From assembly GCA_948146395.1 (NCBI GenBank), contig OX411552.1, positions 14,368,957 to 14,432,956 on the forward strand: a stretch of 64,000 nt of DNA, in the 5' to 3' direction. This stretch comes from Fragum whitleyi (taxonomy: Eukaryota > Mollusca > Bivalvia > Cardiida > Cardiidae). Below, piece by piece: positions 1 to 11,200 of the stretch. The position numbers were made by a program, and so were the translations under genes. The notes under the pieces were generated by a model. That model was not told where the DNA came from, ran no database searches, and saw only the letters and a program-made list of their open reading frames with translations. Position 1 is the first letter of the stretch, and each line of letters starts with the position of its first letter.

Positions 1-819
1 TTTGAGAGTCAATTTCAAATTCTACAAGAAAGATCCATTGAAGACCATTAAAACTAATTTGATGGTTCAATTTTAAACAGTTGCAACTGCCTATAGATAT
101 ATAGGCGTTTACAACTGTTTCACACTATTTCAACCTTGATCCATGTGCAAAGATTTCCTACTTGGGATTGTACAACTGGAAACCTAATTTTCTCATGATA
201 TTCCTCAGTGAGCTATCAAAATAGCTTTACCTCAGATTTGTTCCAACATTTTGCTTGCCCACTTTGCGAATTTTTTTTAATGATACTATGTATTCCAGAT
301 TTTCCGACTAGATAACCATATTTTTGCCATTATTCTACACGGTCTGGGCTGCCATTCCCTACCTATGAACTGTTCATGCATTACATAAAGATGAAAACTA
401 TGGATAAAAGCAACTTTTTCTTTATTCACTATGCAAAAAAAGATCAAACAAGGGGCATTACTCCAAGAAAAATACTTCCAGAGATATCCCCTTCAATAGT
501 TTGGAAAGCTTTTGTGACTGTGAACACACATGCCGAGTTTCATGAAGATATTGTCAATAAAAACAGAGATATCACCAAGGTTAAAGTTTGTTACGCCAAG
601 GTGATCCTTATAACTCAGGTTTTCTCCGAAAACAGCCTGGCTAATAATTAAAACAAGATCCCCAAAGGGGCCTGTATCTCTCCACTAAATTTCAAATATT
701 AATCACTAAGAAAATAATCCGATATGGAAGTTTACAAGAAAATTTGGGAAGAGGTCAAGAGCTGGAAAGAAAGTGTAGACTAAACCTTCAATGGAAAGCC
801 ACTTTTCAAAATATATATA

Positions 820-1073
820 TGTGATCCAGCATGCAAACATCTGGTTAGTGCATAAAAAGTTGACCCTTGTCAGACTGCGTGGAATGTGCAGACTGACAAT
901 GGTCGAAACCTTTTGCACTTTACTTATTTTTCTGAATCTAAATTAATCAATCTACTTTCAGGTGAATGAAGTTTTTAAATGCGGCCAGTTCTTGAACCAA
1001 TCTTTTTTTCAAGTATTTTTTTTAAATAAGTGCCCAGATGGTCCCTTTTTACGTGATGGCTCACATGTAAAAG
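820..1073 (-). mobile_element. MITE, GTGAC-type family, copy 1
   Basis: Diverged copy of the roughly 250-bp foldback family best seen at 40605-40864. The inner hairpin (GACCCTTGTCAGACTGCGTG with its partner) and the right end (CCAGATGGTCCCTTTTTACG) are recognisable. It lies in the orientation of the 15233 copy. The left end is poorly preserved. Confidence 0.6.
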
Positions 1074-1194
1074 TATTGATTCTAAATAGGAAAAGTTCTG
1101 TTTTATTAGATAGATATGTCTTGATGGATTTTTTACAATGAAACAATACTATATATAGCATAGGAAAAAAGATTTGTTTGTTTTCAACAATCTT

Positions 1195-1262
1195 CCAGCT
1201 ATATTGTGGCAACTGGAGCACCTACAAGGGATTCCTGGTATTTCTCTCACCAGTAATACCTC
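1195..1262 (-). mobile_element. SINE fragment, minus strand
   Basis: A short fragment contains GATTCCTGGTATTTCTCTCA, the reverse of the GGTATTTCTATCACC/ACCAGGAATCC tail seen in the longer SINE copies at 41.5, 53.3 and 61.9 kb. No tRNA-like head remains. Confidence 0.5.
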
Positions 1263-3854
1263 TGTTGGCTCTTTATTACACATTTGGCTCCTCCTTTCTC
1301 ATAATATTCTATACTTAAAGAAGAACTGAGAATGGTTATCTCTGTTTGATGGTAAGGTGATAAATTATCAGACCTAAGGTAGTAGTAGAGTTCAAACACA
1401 GCTTGGGTAAGTTTCCCTCAATATTTGGTAAAAGTCATGCGAATTTCGACACTTTTTTATCCACAGATGATTGTACAACTTCTTTTCAGCCAATGATTAT
1501 TTTGACCTTTGGTAGGATAAGCAAGCAACTGCTCAGTGAAGTCTAGGTGAACGAGCAAATTGACAGGAAGTCATGGTCTGATGCACAAGCTTCGTATTAC
1601 TTAAATACCATAAAACTGAAAATACCAGGGCTCGTATTAGTGTTTCAAATTAGGTAGTACTTGACCCCTTACCCGTTAAACTCTAGGGATCGTAACAGAT
1701 TCTAAAGGGGTCAAAAGAGCAGAAAGAGCAAATTTTCAGTCAAATTTTGTAGGTCTAAGATTCGATTGGCCTTTTCTTGTAAAGATAGGAAGCATTGTGT
1801 TGTAAAATTTAAAATAGTCTATAGGATGCATAAAAAAGTTTTGACTCTAACAAAGTTCTCTCAGGGGGGTCACAATGACCCCCTTGGGAGAAATTTCTAA
1901 GGGTCAAAATAAGATATCAGATTTTTGAGGGTCAAAACCCTGGTTTAAGGGTTCAGCAAGAGCCCTGAATACTGTAGTAATTTGATTTTTGACTCAAAAC
2001 AAACAAATTGTTATCTATTAGACACCTTTTATTTTTCAAACACCAGTCTAATTACTTTCAAAATCTCTTAACATTTATATCAAGTCAAACATTTTTTCAT
2101 CTTCATAAATTAAAATCACTAAATTTGTTACTTCCTGCAGCTAAAAAAATGCCTTAAATTTTTCCCGGTAGCTAGTGCTAACAAGAACAAGTGCCAAAGG
2201 GAGGTCTGTTTGTCCTCTAACAAAGCCACAGATGCAACATTAACATTTTTAAAGGCAACTTGATTCTATGGGATATATTTCAAAATCAGCCCAGAGTTCA
2301 GAATGCAAAAATTTTGGCTAACATTTAATTAGGTGGTTGTAGTCAACCCTCATTTTCGCATTTGACATGCTGTGAACTTAACCTCAAGCTATCTGAAAAT
2401 TTCTTTCAAATAGCACAATAGCTCATGATGATGAATAATTATGCCAAGTAATTTTGAATTCCATCCTTAATTGATAGAGTATTGCCCGAACAAATTCTGA
2501 CAGACTGGCGGATGAACACTCTTAACTTCAAACACAGTTTTTATGGTAAAAACTGTCTTGCTCACCGCAAACATTAGTGGGCTCATCAAAAATGGTACCC
2601 TGCTTTGTATGTTACCGGTATCACACATGCTGAGCAGTACTTAAATGGTTCCTGAAGGATGTCATCCAAAATGCAGGGCTAGATAACTGCCATGTCTTTT
2701 GTCAGAACTCAATCTATTATTACTCTTCATAATCAAACTGATATATGAATTCTATGTGACACTTCAACCAAGAAAATACCATTCATATGGGCAGTAATTC
2801 TGAGTAATCAATTTGAGAAGAATTTTATGCAGCAGAGGTTTATCACTGTTGGCTACTTATTGTTGATGTTAGAACAGCCAGCATATCAAATAACCTCATA
2901 AAAGTGAAAAGTTTCAACTTCATTAACGCAGATTGGATATTATCATATGATCCTATTTTGTATGACAGTAATAAATCTTAAATCAAACTTTAATCAGCAA
3001 AAAATGCTTATCCACCTTGTCAAAATTTAGGATCTAAAAACAGTCTAGCAAGAACCTCTAGACAACAACTTCATACACATTCACTATAAGCACTCATTGA
3101 ATTATTGTTTAAAGGTGATAACTATATAATGGAGAATTGATATATTTTGAGAAGAAAAAGAAAATGTCAACAGTTGGTGAAATTAACTTAAATTGTAAAA
3201 GTTATTCTTAACCACTATCCGGCTAAATTGAATTGAAATTCAAATGCAATATTCTTTCTAGGGGCATGAAAATCGTCTGGTTCAAGTTTTAACCACAAAT
3301 GATGAGCAGACAGAAGGCAGTTTTGGCATAGATCAGACTGATTCAGTCTACTCTATCTGCCAAAGCTTTGTGTACAAACGGAAAATACTGTGAACAGCAG
3401 AAAAAAGGTTAATCAGACACTGTATGCATGAGCTGACTACCAGGATGGTGAACAGTATTTTGTATCACTTGTCAGGAAGTGTCCTCAAGTTGACTTGTTA
3501 ATGTCTGTACATGTTAAACTGTTTTCTCCTGCCAGCACCAGTCTGTGAATCTGTAAAAAAAAGGTTGTAGTAAAAGTATGGGAGACAGAAATTTGAAATA
3601 AGTGATCTATAGGATAGAAAACAAAGGGAGAAAAATAGAATTTACTTTTAAAAGTTATTTGTCATATTTCAATCATGTTTTAAATAGATGAAATACTAAT
3701 AAAGGAGAAAACAAGAGAGAAAGAATGGCCCTAAACCGCTCACTTGAATTTTATTGGTCTAGTGGATCTCATCCAAGAAACTTCTGGCTAAGTATCATTC
3801 TCATATGATTTGCCTAATTGTTGAAAAAATGTTATTTCAAGAATTTATATTGAT

Positions 3855-4277
3855 AAAAAAAACCTGCCCACCCATTTATTACTGAGGGGACTCAAAATGA
3901 GCCCTGCCCTGCCACTACAATATTTGAGGACCAATAGAAATTTTGCCAACAATCTATGAAGGGGGTCATCAAAGGAATATTCTGTTAAAATTTCATTGAA
4001 ATCGACCAAGTGGTTCAGGAGGAGATGTCGTTCAAAGATTCCAGGCTCAAAATCAACCCCACCCTGCCACGCCCATTTTAATGGGTTCAATCAAAATATC
4101 GCAAATAATTTTCGAAAAGGGTCGCCCAAGGAACATTCTGGTAAAGTTTCATTGAAATCAGCTTAGTGGTTCAGGAGAAGAAAATTTTTTAAGGTTATTG
4201 ACAATGGACAATGCATGACGGACACAGGGTGGTCCTAAAAGCTCCCCTTGAGCATGTTGTGCTCAGGTGAGCTAAAA
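3855..4277 (-). mobile_element. Satellite-cored element (AGCTCACCTGAGC end), minus strand
   Basis: Read on the minus strand it begins TTTTTAGCTCACCTGAGCAC, a hairpin shared with the elements at 46.1 and 49.8 kb. The core carries two copies of a unit containing GGTTCAGGAGGAGATG or GGTTCAGGAGAAGAA. The far end is not clearly defined. Confidence 0.65.
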
Positions 4278-5940
4278 ACATGTAGTAGGTTTTTGTGAAA
4301 TTAATAATAGGATCAAAATGAAAATAATCCTGAATGAGTAAGGAACCATGATTAATATAGTTATGTTATTTTCTTTCATAAATCAAAGTATTTTTGTCAG
4401 TCTGAAATAATCAAGACTCGCTGAAAATAAATTTGATTCAACCTCTGTGGAACTTTCCTTTTCACAAGACAATAAGAAATGCAGCATTTCAAATTAACAC
4501 TTTCCAGATCAAAAGATGGTGACAAATCAAAGTTCCGTGAGGTTACAAATAACTACTCAAAACAAGTGCAACCTTATGGTTAGGCACGTTTCAGTAATGA
4601 AAATTTTCAGGTCAGATTTATTGAAAACAATTTCTTTTCTTCAATAATATTTCCTAAATCTTTGATTTTCAGTTTTTATAAATGAAAACAGCCTCATCTT
4701 GACCTCTAAAAAAGAGATTTTTGAAAAGCATAGCATATGCAAAAGGGAAATGCAATTTACGTTTCATGAAATACACAGCTTAGTCATTATTTTTTGTGTT
4801 TCTTTGAAATTAATGAAATTATAAAAATTATGACATACAAATGTATTTTGGAGTTGTCCTATTATTGGCTTATGAACAACTACTTTTAATTCCTATTTTT
4901 TGTAACTCTTTGTTCAATTTTGGCTTACATTTTGTAGTTTTATTTAAAAATACTCACAGGTTACTACTACAATCATTGGCTAGACTCCATACCCTCGGCA
5001 AATTAACCCACATCTGTCATCTTTCCAGTTGGAGCTGTAAAAGATCAAAATCAAAATATCAATTGACCAAACAAATAATTCAATTTAACTGGATGTCACA
5101 TGCAGAAAATTTAATAAATTTTGTTAAGCAATTTAACCTTTTTAGCTTATTTCAGCTGTTGTTATTCATTATGATCCTTCTATCATCCCCTGAAAGTTTC
5201 AAGGAAATCCGATATCATTTGTGGACTAAACATTATCACATCAACAAGAATATTCTGAGCGAAATGCCATAAGGTACATTTTCACATGTTTTCGAACAGA
5301 TCAGCCCCCATTTTCAATAGGAACCTTCCTTATCATCCTGTGAGTCTTTCAAGGAAATCCCATAATATTTGTAGACTTTATTGCTTCAAAAGTAATATTC
5401 TAGGCAAAAATCAATTAGGCCCCTTTTCCTGTGAAATATATTACATTTTGTTTGCATTTACAATGCTCTCAGACTGATTAGCTCAGTCGACACAGTCTTT
5501 GATATTGACTTAAAAACTCAATTATCATGGGCTGGATGTGTGGGGATGACCAACTACCAAACTTATTTTCTTTCAAATGCCATTTATAAACCTTCAAGTT
5601 TCAAGATTTCTGTAAATGAGGCTGAAACTTACTACTGGTTAGAGACCAATTCTTGCTGAGAACCAGATCTCGCCAACCACCCCATTAAAGACGGAAAGGA
5701 AACCTTTCTAAATTATAAGTTACACGTGTGTAGACAACAACCTCTTCTATTCAGAAAATAATTTGTTTTCAATGAATATTGCATCTTTACTGAGAAAAGT
5801 TAGCAAGAACAGTCCTGTGTTCAGGATGAAAAAATGATTCATGAGCGCTTTGAGATGATATCCTGCTTTGCACGTGCAAAGCGAGGTATCATTTCGAAAG
5901 CGCTTCTCTAATGTTTTCATCGTGAACGTAAGGCTGGTAT

Positions 5941-6425
5941 GTGGCGAGGGTGCCAGGTCAAAAAGGCCCAGTGACAGAAAGGCCAGGGTCAAAAAGGCCC
6001 ACTATCAGAGTTGACCAAAAAGGCCCACTCTTGAATGTGACAAATATGCCCAGAAATACTGATCTGCAATGCTTCAAATACCTGTTTGATATATTTATGT
6101 ATCTTATTTTTCAAATCATTTATAATAATCTTGCTCTAGAAACATCCTAGTGTTTATCCTTTGTGTGGATTGGAAATGATGCTACAAAGCAGAAGACATG
6201 AAATATATACATTGCCATTTATCAAAATAATATCTCCTTATTCTCCTAGGCTGTGACACCTGCCTTATTTTTCATTTCAAACAATAACCAAAAGTTGACT
6301 CTCTATGACATCACTTTATCACCCTCTTTTATTCAATGCGCCTTTTTGGTCATTTTTCAAAGTGGTCGCTTTTGGCCTGGGCCTTTTTGTAAACTGGGCC
6401 TTTTTGTCATTGGGACTTGTTGACC
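5941..6425. mobile_element. Foldback element with AAAAAGGCCC arms
   Basis: The left arm repeats GGTCAAAAAGGCCCA three times; the right arm carries the complement (GGGCCTTTTTGT) in at least two copies plus a variant. The middle is AT-rich and unrelated. Multiple short subrepeats within each arm suggest a foldback-type transposon rather than a simple TIR MITE. I see no second copy in the window. Confidence 0.6.
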
Positions 6426-6819
6426 CTAAACCATGGCAAGATTTGGTCTCCAATCAGTAATGTTCTTTTTTTCCAATTGTTTTTAAATTTCAGCATGAAA
6501 AAAAAATATATGAGACCATCTCCCCACAAACGGTGTCTAGATCCACCACTGCACAAAAGAAAGGAAGATGTAATATTTAGATGATCTTGGGATAGTCTTA
6601 GGATATTGAAAAAGCAACTGACTGCTCGATCTAACTCCCAACACATTCTTAGTCGTCAGGCCCATTAACGGATCGATATGGGTGGGGTGGGGGGTAATTG
6701 GGGGTTCCAGTGAATCCCTTCTGTAGCCATTCTATCCCATTTTCATAAAGAAACGGTGCTTTAAAGAAAGATAAATTCGTGGTATACAGAAAGTAAACCT
6801 GTTGCATAAGCATCATTAC

Positions 6820-7200
6820 CCAGTCGGGCGTAGAGTGAGTTATGTCGGTAAATAGCGATACATCGCTAGTGTTATGTTGTTATATAGATACCGACTGTAA
6901 ATAAAATTTGTATTTGTATTTGTATTTAGGTGCGCGACTTATGATAACCGAACGGTGTTGGAAAACCTACCCAAAGCACTGTCATCTTTTCGACCGTCTG
7001 TCATTCAATAGACGTAGTAGAAGATTCTTTGTGCAATCTGTCCAAGGTTTAGATCAAGATCAAACCATTTTTATCCCAGACATAGGTTTAACCGCCTTGG
7101 TTCGACGGAAAAATGTCTCGAAGCGACTGATGTACCGCCATTTTGTTTATAGTGGCAACAGAAAATGCCGCTTACGCTCAGTATAAAAATAAATTAATTA
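6820..7200. other. CpG-containing patch with GCCATTTTG motif; possible promoter or old exon
   Basis: Compared with its surroundings this stretch has many CG dinucleotides and a CCGCCATTTTG motif at about 7137, which on the minus strand reads CAAAATGGCGG, like a YY1 site with an ATG. The minus-strand frame from that ATG is only 17 codons; the plus-strand 92-codon frame (6908-7186) resembles nothing I know. A (TATTTG)n run at 6904-6926 precedes it. No firm call is possible. Confidence 0.25.
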
Positions 7201-7836
7201 TGAGAATAGACTGGTTTATACGCGTAAAAATTTTACTCTGTTGAGAATGTGATTGAAGACGTTTATAATCTTCCCTTTGTCAAAATTCTCCCAGGAGCGG
7301 ATTCTCAGCGATTAGAGAATAAGAATCATTCTCTATTAGAGACGTTCTCTAAATGTTTATAACCTCGGGCCCAGATGGTACAGTATGCAACGCCAACACA
7401 ATAGAAGGGTAGATAGTTCATCCATTAAAACTGTATCACCAAATGACAAAAAGTAAATGAAAGCTCACTAATGATTAAATTCGCTCCTCCCCGTTTAGTT
7501 TACGGCAACTTGATTGAAGAATGTATGACGCAACAAAATTGAATGAAATCATTGATTGAGGCACAACTCACTGGAGCTTGAGTTATTGGGTGAAAAATTA
7601 ATTTGATTGGTAAAACAGTTGTGGTTCATATACTGATAATTTAAGTGTAAAACCTTGGGCTCTGCTGACACTTTGCTTAGGTTATATCCCCTAAATTGTC
7701 AGAAATGAACTATAACTATTATGTACAAGATGACAAAGTTTGATGTTATTACAAATTTAATTACTTTGAAAACAAACTTTTTTTTATTACATTCACAGAA
7801 AGATTTGTCCTAAATTTTCAATATTTTTTTCTCGAT

Positions 7837-8074
7837 TTTGCATTTAAGAAATATATGAAACATTTGATTTTTGAGTAAGATCGATTGATAGCTCATTTCA
7901 GAACAGCAAAAGCTACATTTTCACTTGGGGTTATGTCACTTATGAAAATATAACTTTTGCATTTAAGAAATATATGAAACATTTGATTTTTGAGTAAGAT
8001 CGATTGATAGCTCATTTCAGAACAGCAAAAGCTACATTTTCACTTGGGGTTATGTCACTTATGAAAATATAACT
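7837..8074. repeat. Perfect 119-bp tandem duplication
   Basis: Two adjacent copies (7837-7955 and 7956-8074) are identical by eye, ending in ATGAAAATATAACTTTTG. The unit ends about 120 bp before exon 1. Related words (GTTGTTCACTCAAGG and AACAACAAAAGTTATGTTTTC) recur near 19280-19350, so the unit belongs to a dispersed repeat. Absence of differences implies a recent event, or an assembly artefact. Confidence 0.85.
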
Positions 8075-8192
8075 TTTGTTGTTCACTCAAGGAGATAAAA
8101 ATCAATCTTCCAGTGAAACCAACAATTATCCTCTATATAGGTATGTAACAATTTTATTTCAATAAAATATAAAGTAACCATTTATATTCCAG

Positions 8193-8265
8193 ATATTGTC
8201 ATGACAGCTGATGATATTCTACCACTGCTGATTTATTTGATTATCAAGTCACAAATACCTAATTG
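8193..8265 (+). CDS. ANKRD27: ANKRD27 exon 1 in window: VPS9 domain segment
   Basis: The acceptor is TTTATATTCCAG and the donor GTGAGT. Two leading bases complete a codon from an unseen upstream exon, followed by 23 codons and two bases of a Trp codon. The peptide begins IVMTADDILPLLIYLIIK, the conserved core of VPS9 domains (ADD-x-LP, then a hydrophobic helix), and ends SQIPNW, closely matching human VARP. VPS9 domains catalyse nucleotide exchange on Rab5-family GTPases. This is the first exon of the gene that I can support in the window. Confidence 0.9.
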
Positions 8266-11200
8266 GTGAGTTAAAGTATAGTCTAAATTGTTTGTTGAAG
8301 ATAAACTTTTTTAGCACCAGATCATTCTGCTCAAGGCTTTCTTCTTTTTCTCAATCATGTAAATCAATTTTACCTCCAATGGACAAAGTCCAGTCCAGCT
8401 ATTGTCATGTCCTGGTGTCTGTCTGTCCATGTGTCAGTTTACTATTTCTCTCACCTGAGCTTTAAGGATCACCCTGAGTCTGTTGTGTGTTAACCGTCTT
8501 TGTTGTAAACAGTCATAAAAACTTCTCCTGAACCACTGGGCTGAAACACTACCAGAAAGTTCCTTGGGTGACTCTTTTCAAAAATTGTTTGTGAAATTTT
8601 GATTGGTCCATCAATATGGACGTGGCTTATTTTGAGACCGAAATCTTTGAACGACATCTCCTCCAGAACAACTGGGCTGATTCCAATGAAATTTTATCAG
8701 AATGTTTCTTTTGTGACCTTTTTCAAAAATTGTTCAGGAAATTTTGATTGGCCCAAAGATATGGGCGTTGCAGGGCAGGTCTCATTTTGAGTCTCCTTAG
8801 AAATGATTGGTTGGGCAGGGTCTATTTTCACTTTCAATTCTTGTAATAACATCTCTTTACAAATTAGGCAAATGTGAATGAACTTGGCTTTTGTTGTTCA
8901 TAAAATTTAAACGATAATCAAAAAAAAACCTGTAGTATACACAAAAAACAAACATATATTCTTTCTCTGTAATGCAAAATGTAACAATTTGAGGACCAAT
9001 TCTCTTAAAGCATGTCACTTTGCTAGTAATTAGTAGGCAACATCATGAGGACATGTGTTTTAGTTACCACAGCTCAATAGGGAACCCATGGTGGAATCTA
9101 CAGAATAGACCTCTTGAATGATAAGGGCACAGTCATGAAAGCCTGTCATTTCTCATGTGAGTTTAAATGACATCACAATTATCAACTATCCTACTAAGGA
9201 TGAAGTTGCTTTAAACAAAATAAACAAAAGGATAAAAGTGGGCATATTTTAATTTTGATAGAAAAAACAGTGTTTTATTGTGTTTTGTCTATAAATAATG
9301 ATTGCCCAAAAGATGACCACAGATGATCAGAAAATATTAACAAAAAGCATTTTCCATCAAGCCTATTAACATAAGTACCACCAGAAGTTGTATTACCTAA
9401 ATAATGACCCATAATTACCACACTTACATCTGAGGTACTTTCAAGTTTATAGAAAAGTCCGAGCATTGTTCAGAATGGGACTCAGCTTAAACAACATTGA
9501 ACAAGGTTCAAACTGAACAAAAGCAGGGTATGGTCTTTTGGCAATTTCACTGTATTTGCGATGAGATTATCGAGTGGTAATATACTGGTATTTCTCAATA
9601 ATCCACTGAAAATAAATGAGAAATGCAATTTTTCTCTTTTGTAGGTCCACCAATTTAATGTACATGAAACATTTTCAACAAGTTACGCTGGTTGACAAAG
9701 ATGAAATAAGGTTAGTATCTTAGATATTTATAATGCCAAGTTTTTATTTCTTTTCTCTTCACTTAACCCTTGTTATGCTGAGCCCGGATTATTCCTGCCT
9801 TGGCAGGAGCTACAGACAAACATCAGCCTGCACAAATGTGCACTCTGATATTTGTCTATACCACCTGTCTTTCCTTTCTGAAACTAGAAAAGCGAAAAAT
9901 TTCAATTTTCAAGGTGAAATCCGATTCACATATAGTACATCCAGTGCTTTTAGCACTTTGATTTTGTAATAATTTTGCCAAGACTTTTTTATATAGCATG
10001 ACAAGGGTTAAGTTGGATCATATGCTGATCTACTTTAAAAAGTTGATTTGAATTTAGATCACGAAAACGTTAATTTATTTTAATTCAATTTACCTACATC
10101 ATATCAAAGAAAATTCTTCGTTGTGTTGAATTAACTGTTATTCGTCAGATCGAGCATAACAATATACTGTTCAAACATCTTTTGTTATTGCGTTTTAACC
10201 ATTGATTGATTTCATTAAACTACAAGTGAAAAGAATAATCAACAATAGCCATTTCAACAATAGACCTTCCAGAAGCTGTTAAAAGAAATGAAATCAGCTC
10301 ACTCAACAAGTTTGAGCAACTACTCTGAATGGAGTATTTCACAAGGACAACAGTTCTTTGGAATTCGGGAGCTGCTAATTTCAATTAGTTCTGCAAATGA
10401 TTGATTTATGCCATCAAGATTTGAATGTCAGTAAGGTAGGACCTTGCCCACAAAGAGATTCAGCAGACTTCATTTGTCAAAACGATGTTAACGTTATGCT
10501 GAGACCACACTCAAAATGTTACCTAAATGACTTGTCTTCAAAGGGTTACAAAGGATGGTCATGCTTTGAGTATTGAATCCATTTTCACATGGACAATGTT
10601 GGTTTTAGGGAAGGAATGGAAAAGGATTTAGGTGACACCATTTCTGGCTAATTAGAGTACGTTTTGGAAAAGATTAAGAATAAAATCTGCCTGCACAGAG
10701 ATGCAGTTTTATCTTAGCCTGGTTTCTACTTAATTGACAATTGGCAAATATTGAGTCACACTGGTTGAAATGTTCAAAAATTTCAAAATATTCTAGTTGA
10801 AAACCAAATCAGCAGTTCAATATAGGATATGAGCCTGTGCCTGATATTTCTAACACTTTTAGGCATATGTTAAGGGCAACGTCATTGAAGATAGCCACAT
10901 AAAACATGGAAGAAACCATATTTATCTACGGAGCACAAAGTAAAGATTCTGTTGAGACAATGCGGCTGCACAGACTGATCCTTTATTACTTGTCAATTTT
11001 TGAAAATGTCACACACAGGTTCATATATTAGAATCAAAATCCTGGTTAAGGGTCAAACAAATCCCCTGCTTATTTCAAAAGCTGAATTTTTGTTACATCT
11101 TTGGGTGGAATAATGAGTTGTATGGAAAATGCCAAGCTTTTGATTAATATTTGGAAAAGAGGGATTCTTTAATAAGATTTTACTGTTTACACTTCCTAGT

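Larger units (their letters stand above)
1..8192. other. Upstream intron or flank, repeats only
   Basis: No exon of the VARP N-terminal region was recognised here on either strand, although exon 1 in the window requires an upstream partner. The stretch holds a small foldback hairpin near 64-135, a MITE (about 820-1073), a possible TIR element (about 1620-1976), a minus-strand satellite-cored element (about 3855-4277), two diverged 150-bp-type repeats (about 5150-5400), a 480-bp foldback (5941-6425), an unusual CpG-containing patch (about 6820-7200) and a perfect 119-bp duplication (7837-8074). The rest is AT-rich without visible structure. Confidence 0.55.

Noticed and set aside
376..651. 91-codon frame near the window start
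   Set aside because: No recognisable domain; composition like intron. Could not be tied to the VARP N-terminus.
4841..5272. 143-codon plus-strand frame rich in Leu/Phe
   Set aside because: Lies in AT-rich sequence and partly in a dispersed repeat; no domain, no splice or start context.
8105..8131. Possible 27-bp microexon before exon 1 with CTTCCAG acceptor and GTATGT donor
   Set aside because: Phase fits, but the peptide (KPTIILYI) does not resemble the VPS9 region expected, and the following intron would be only about 61 bp.
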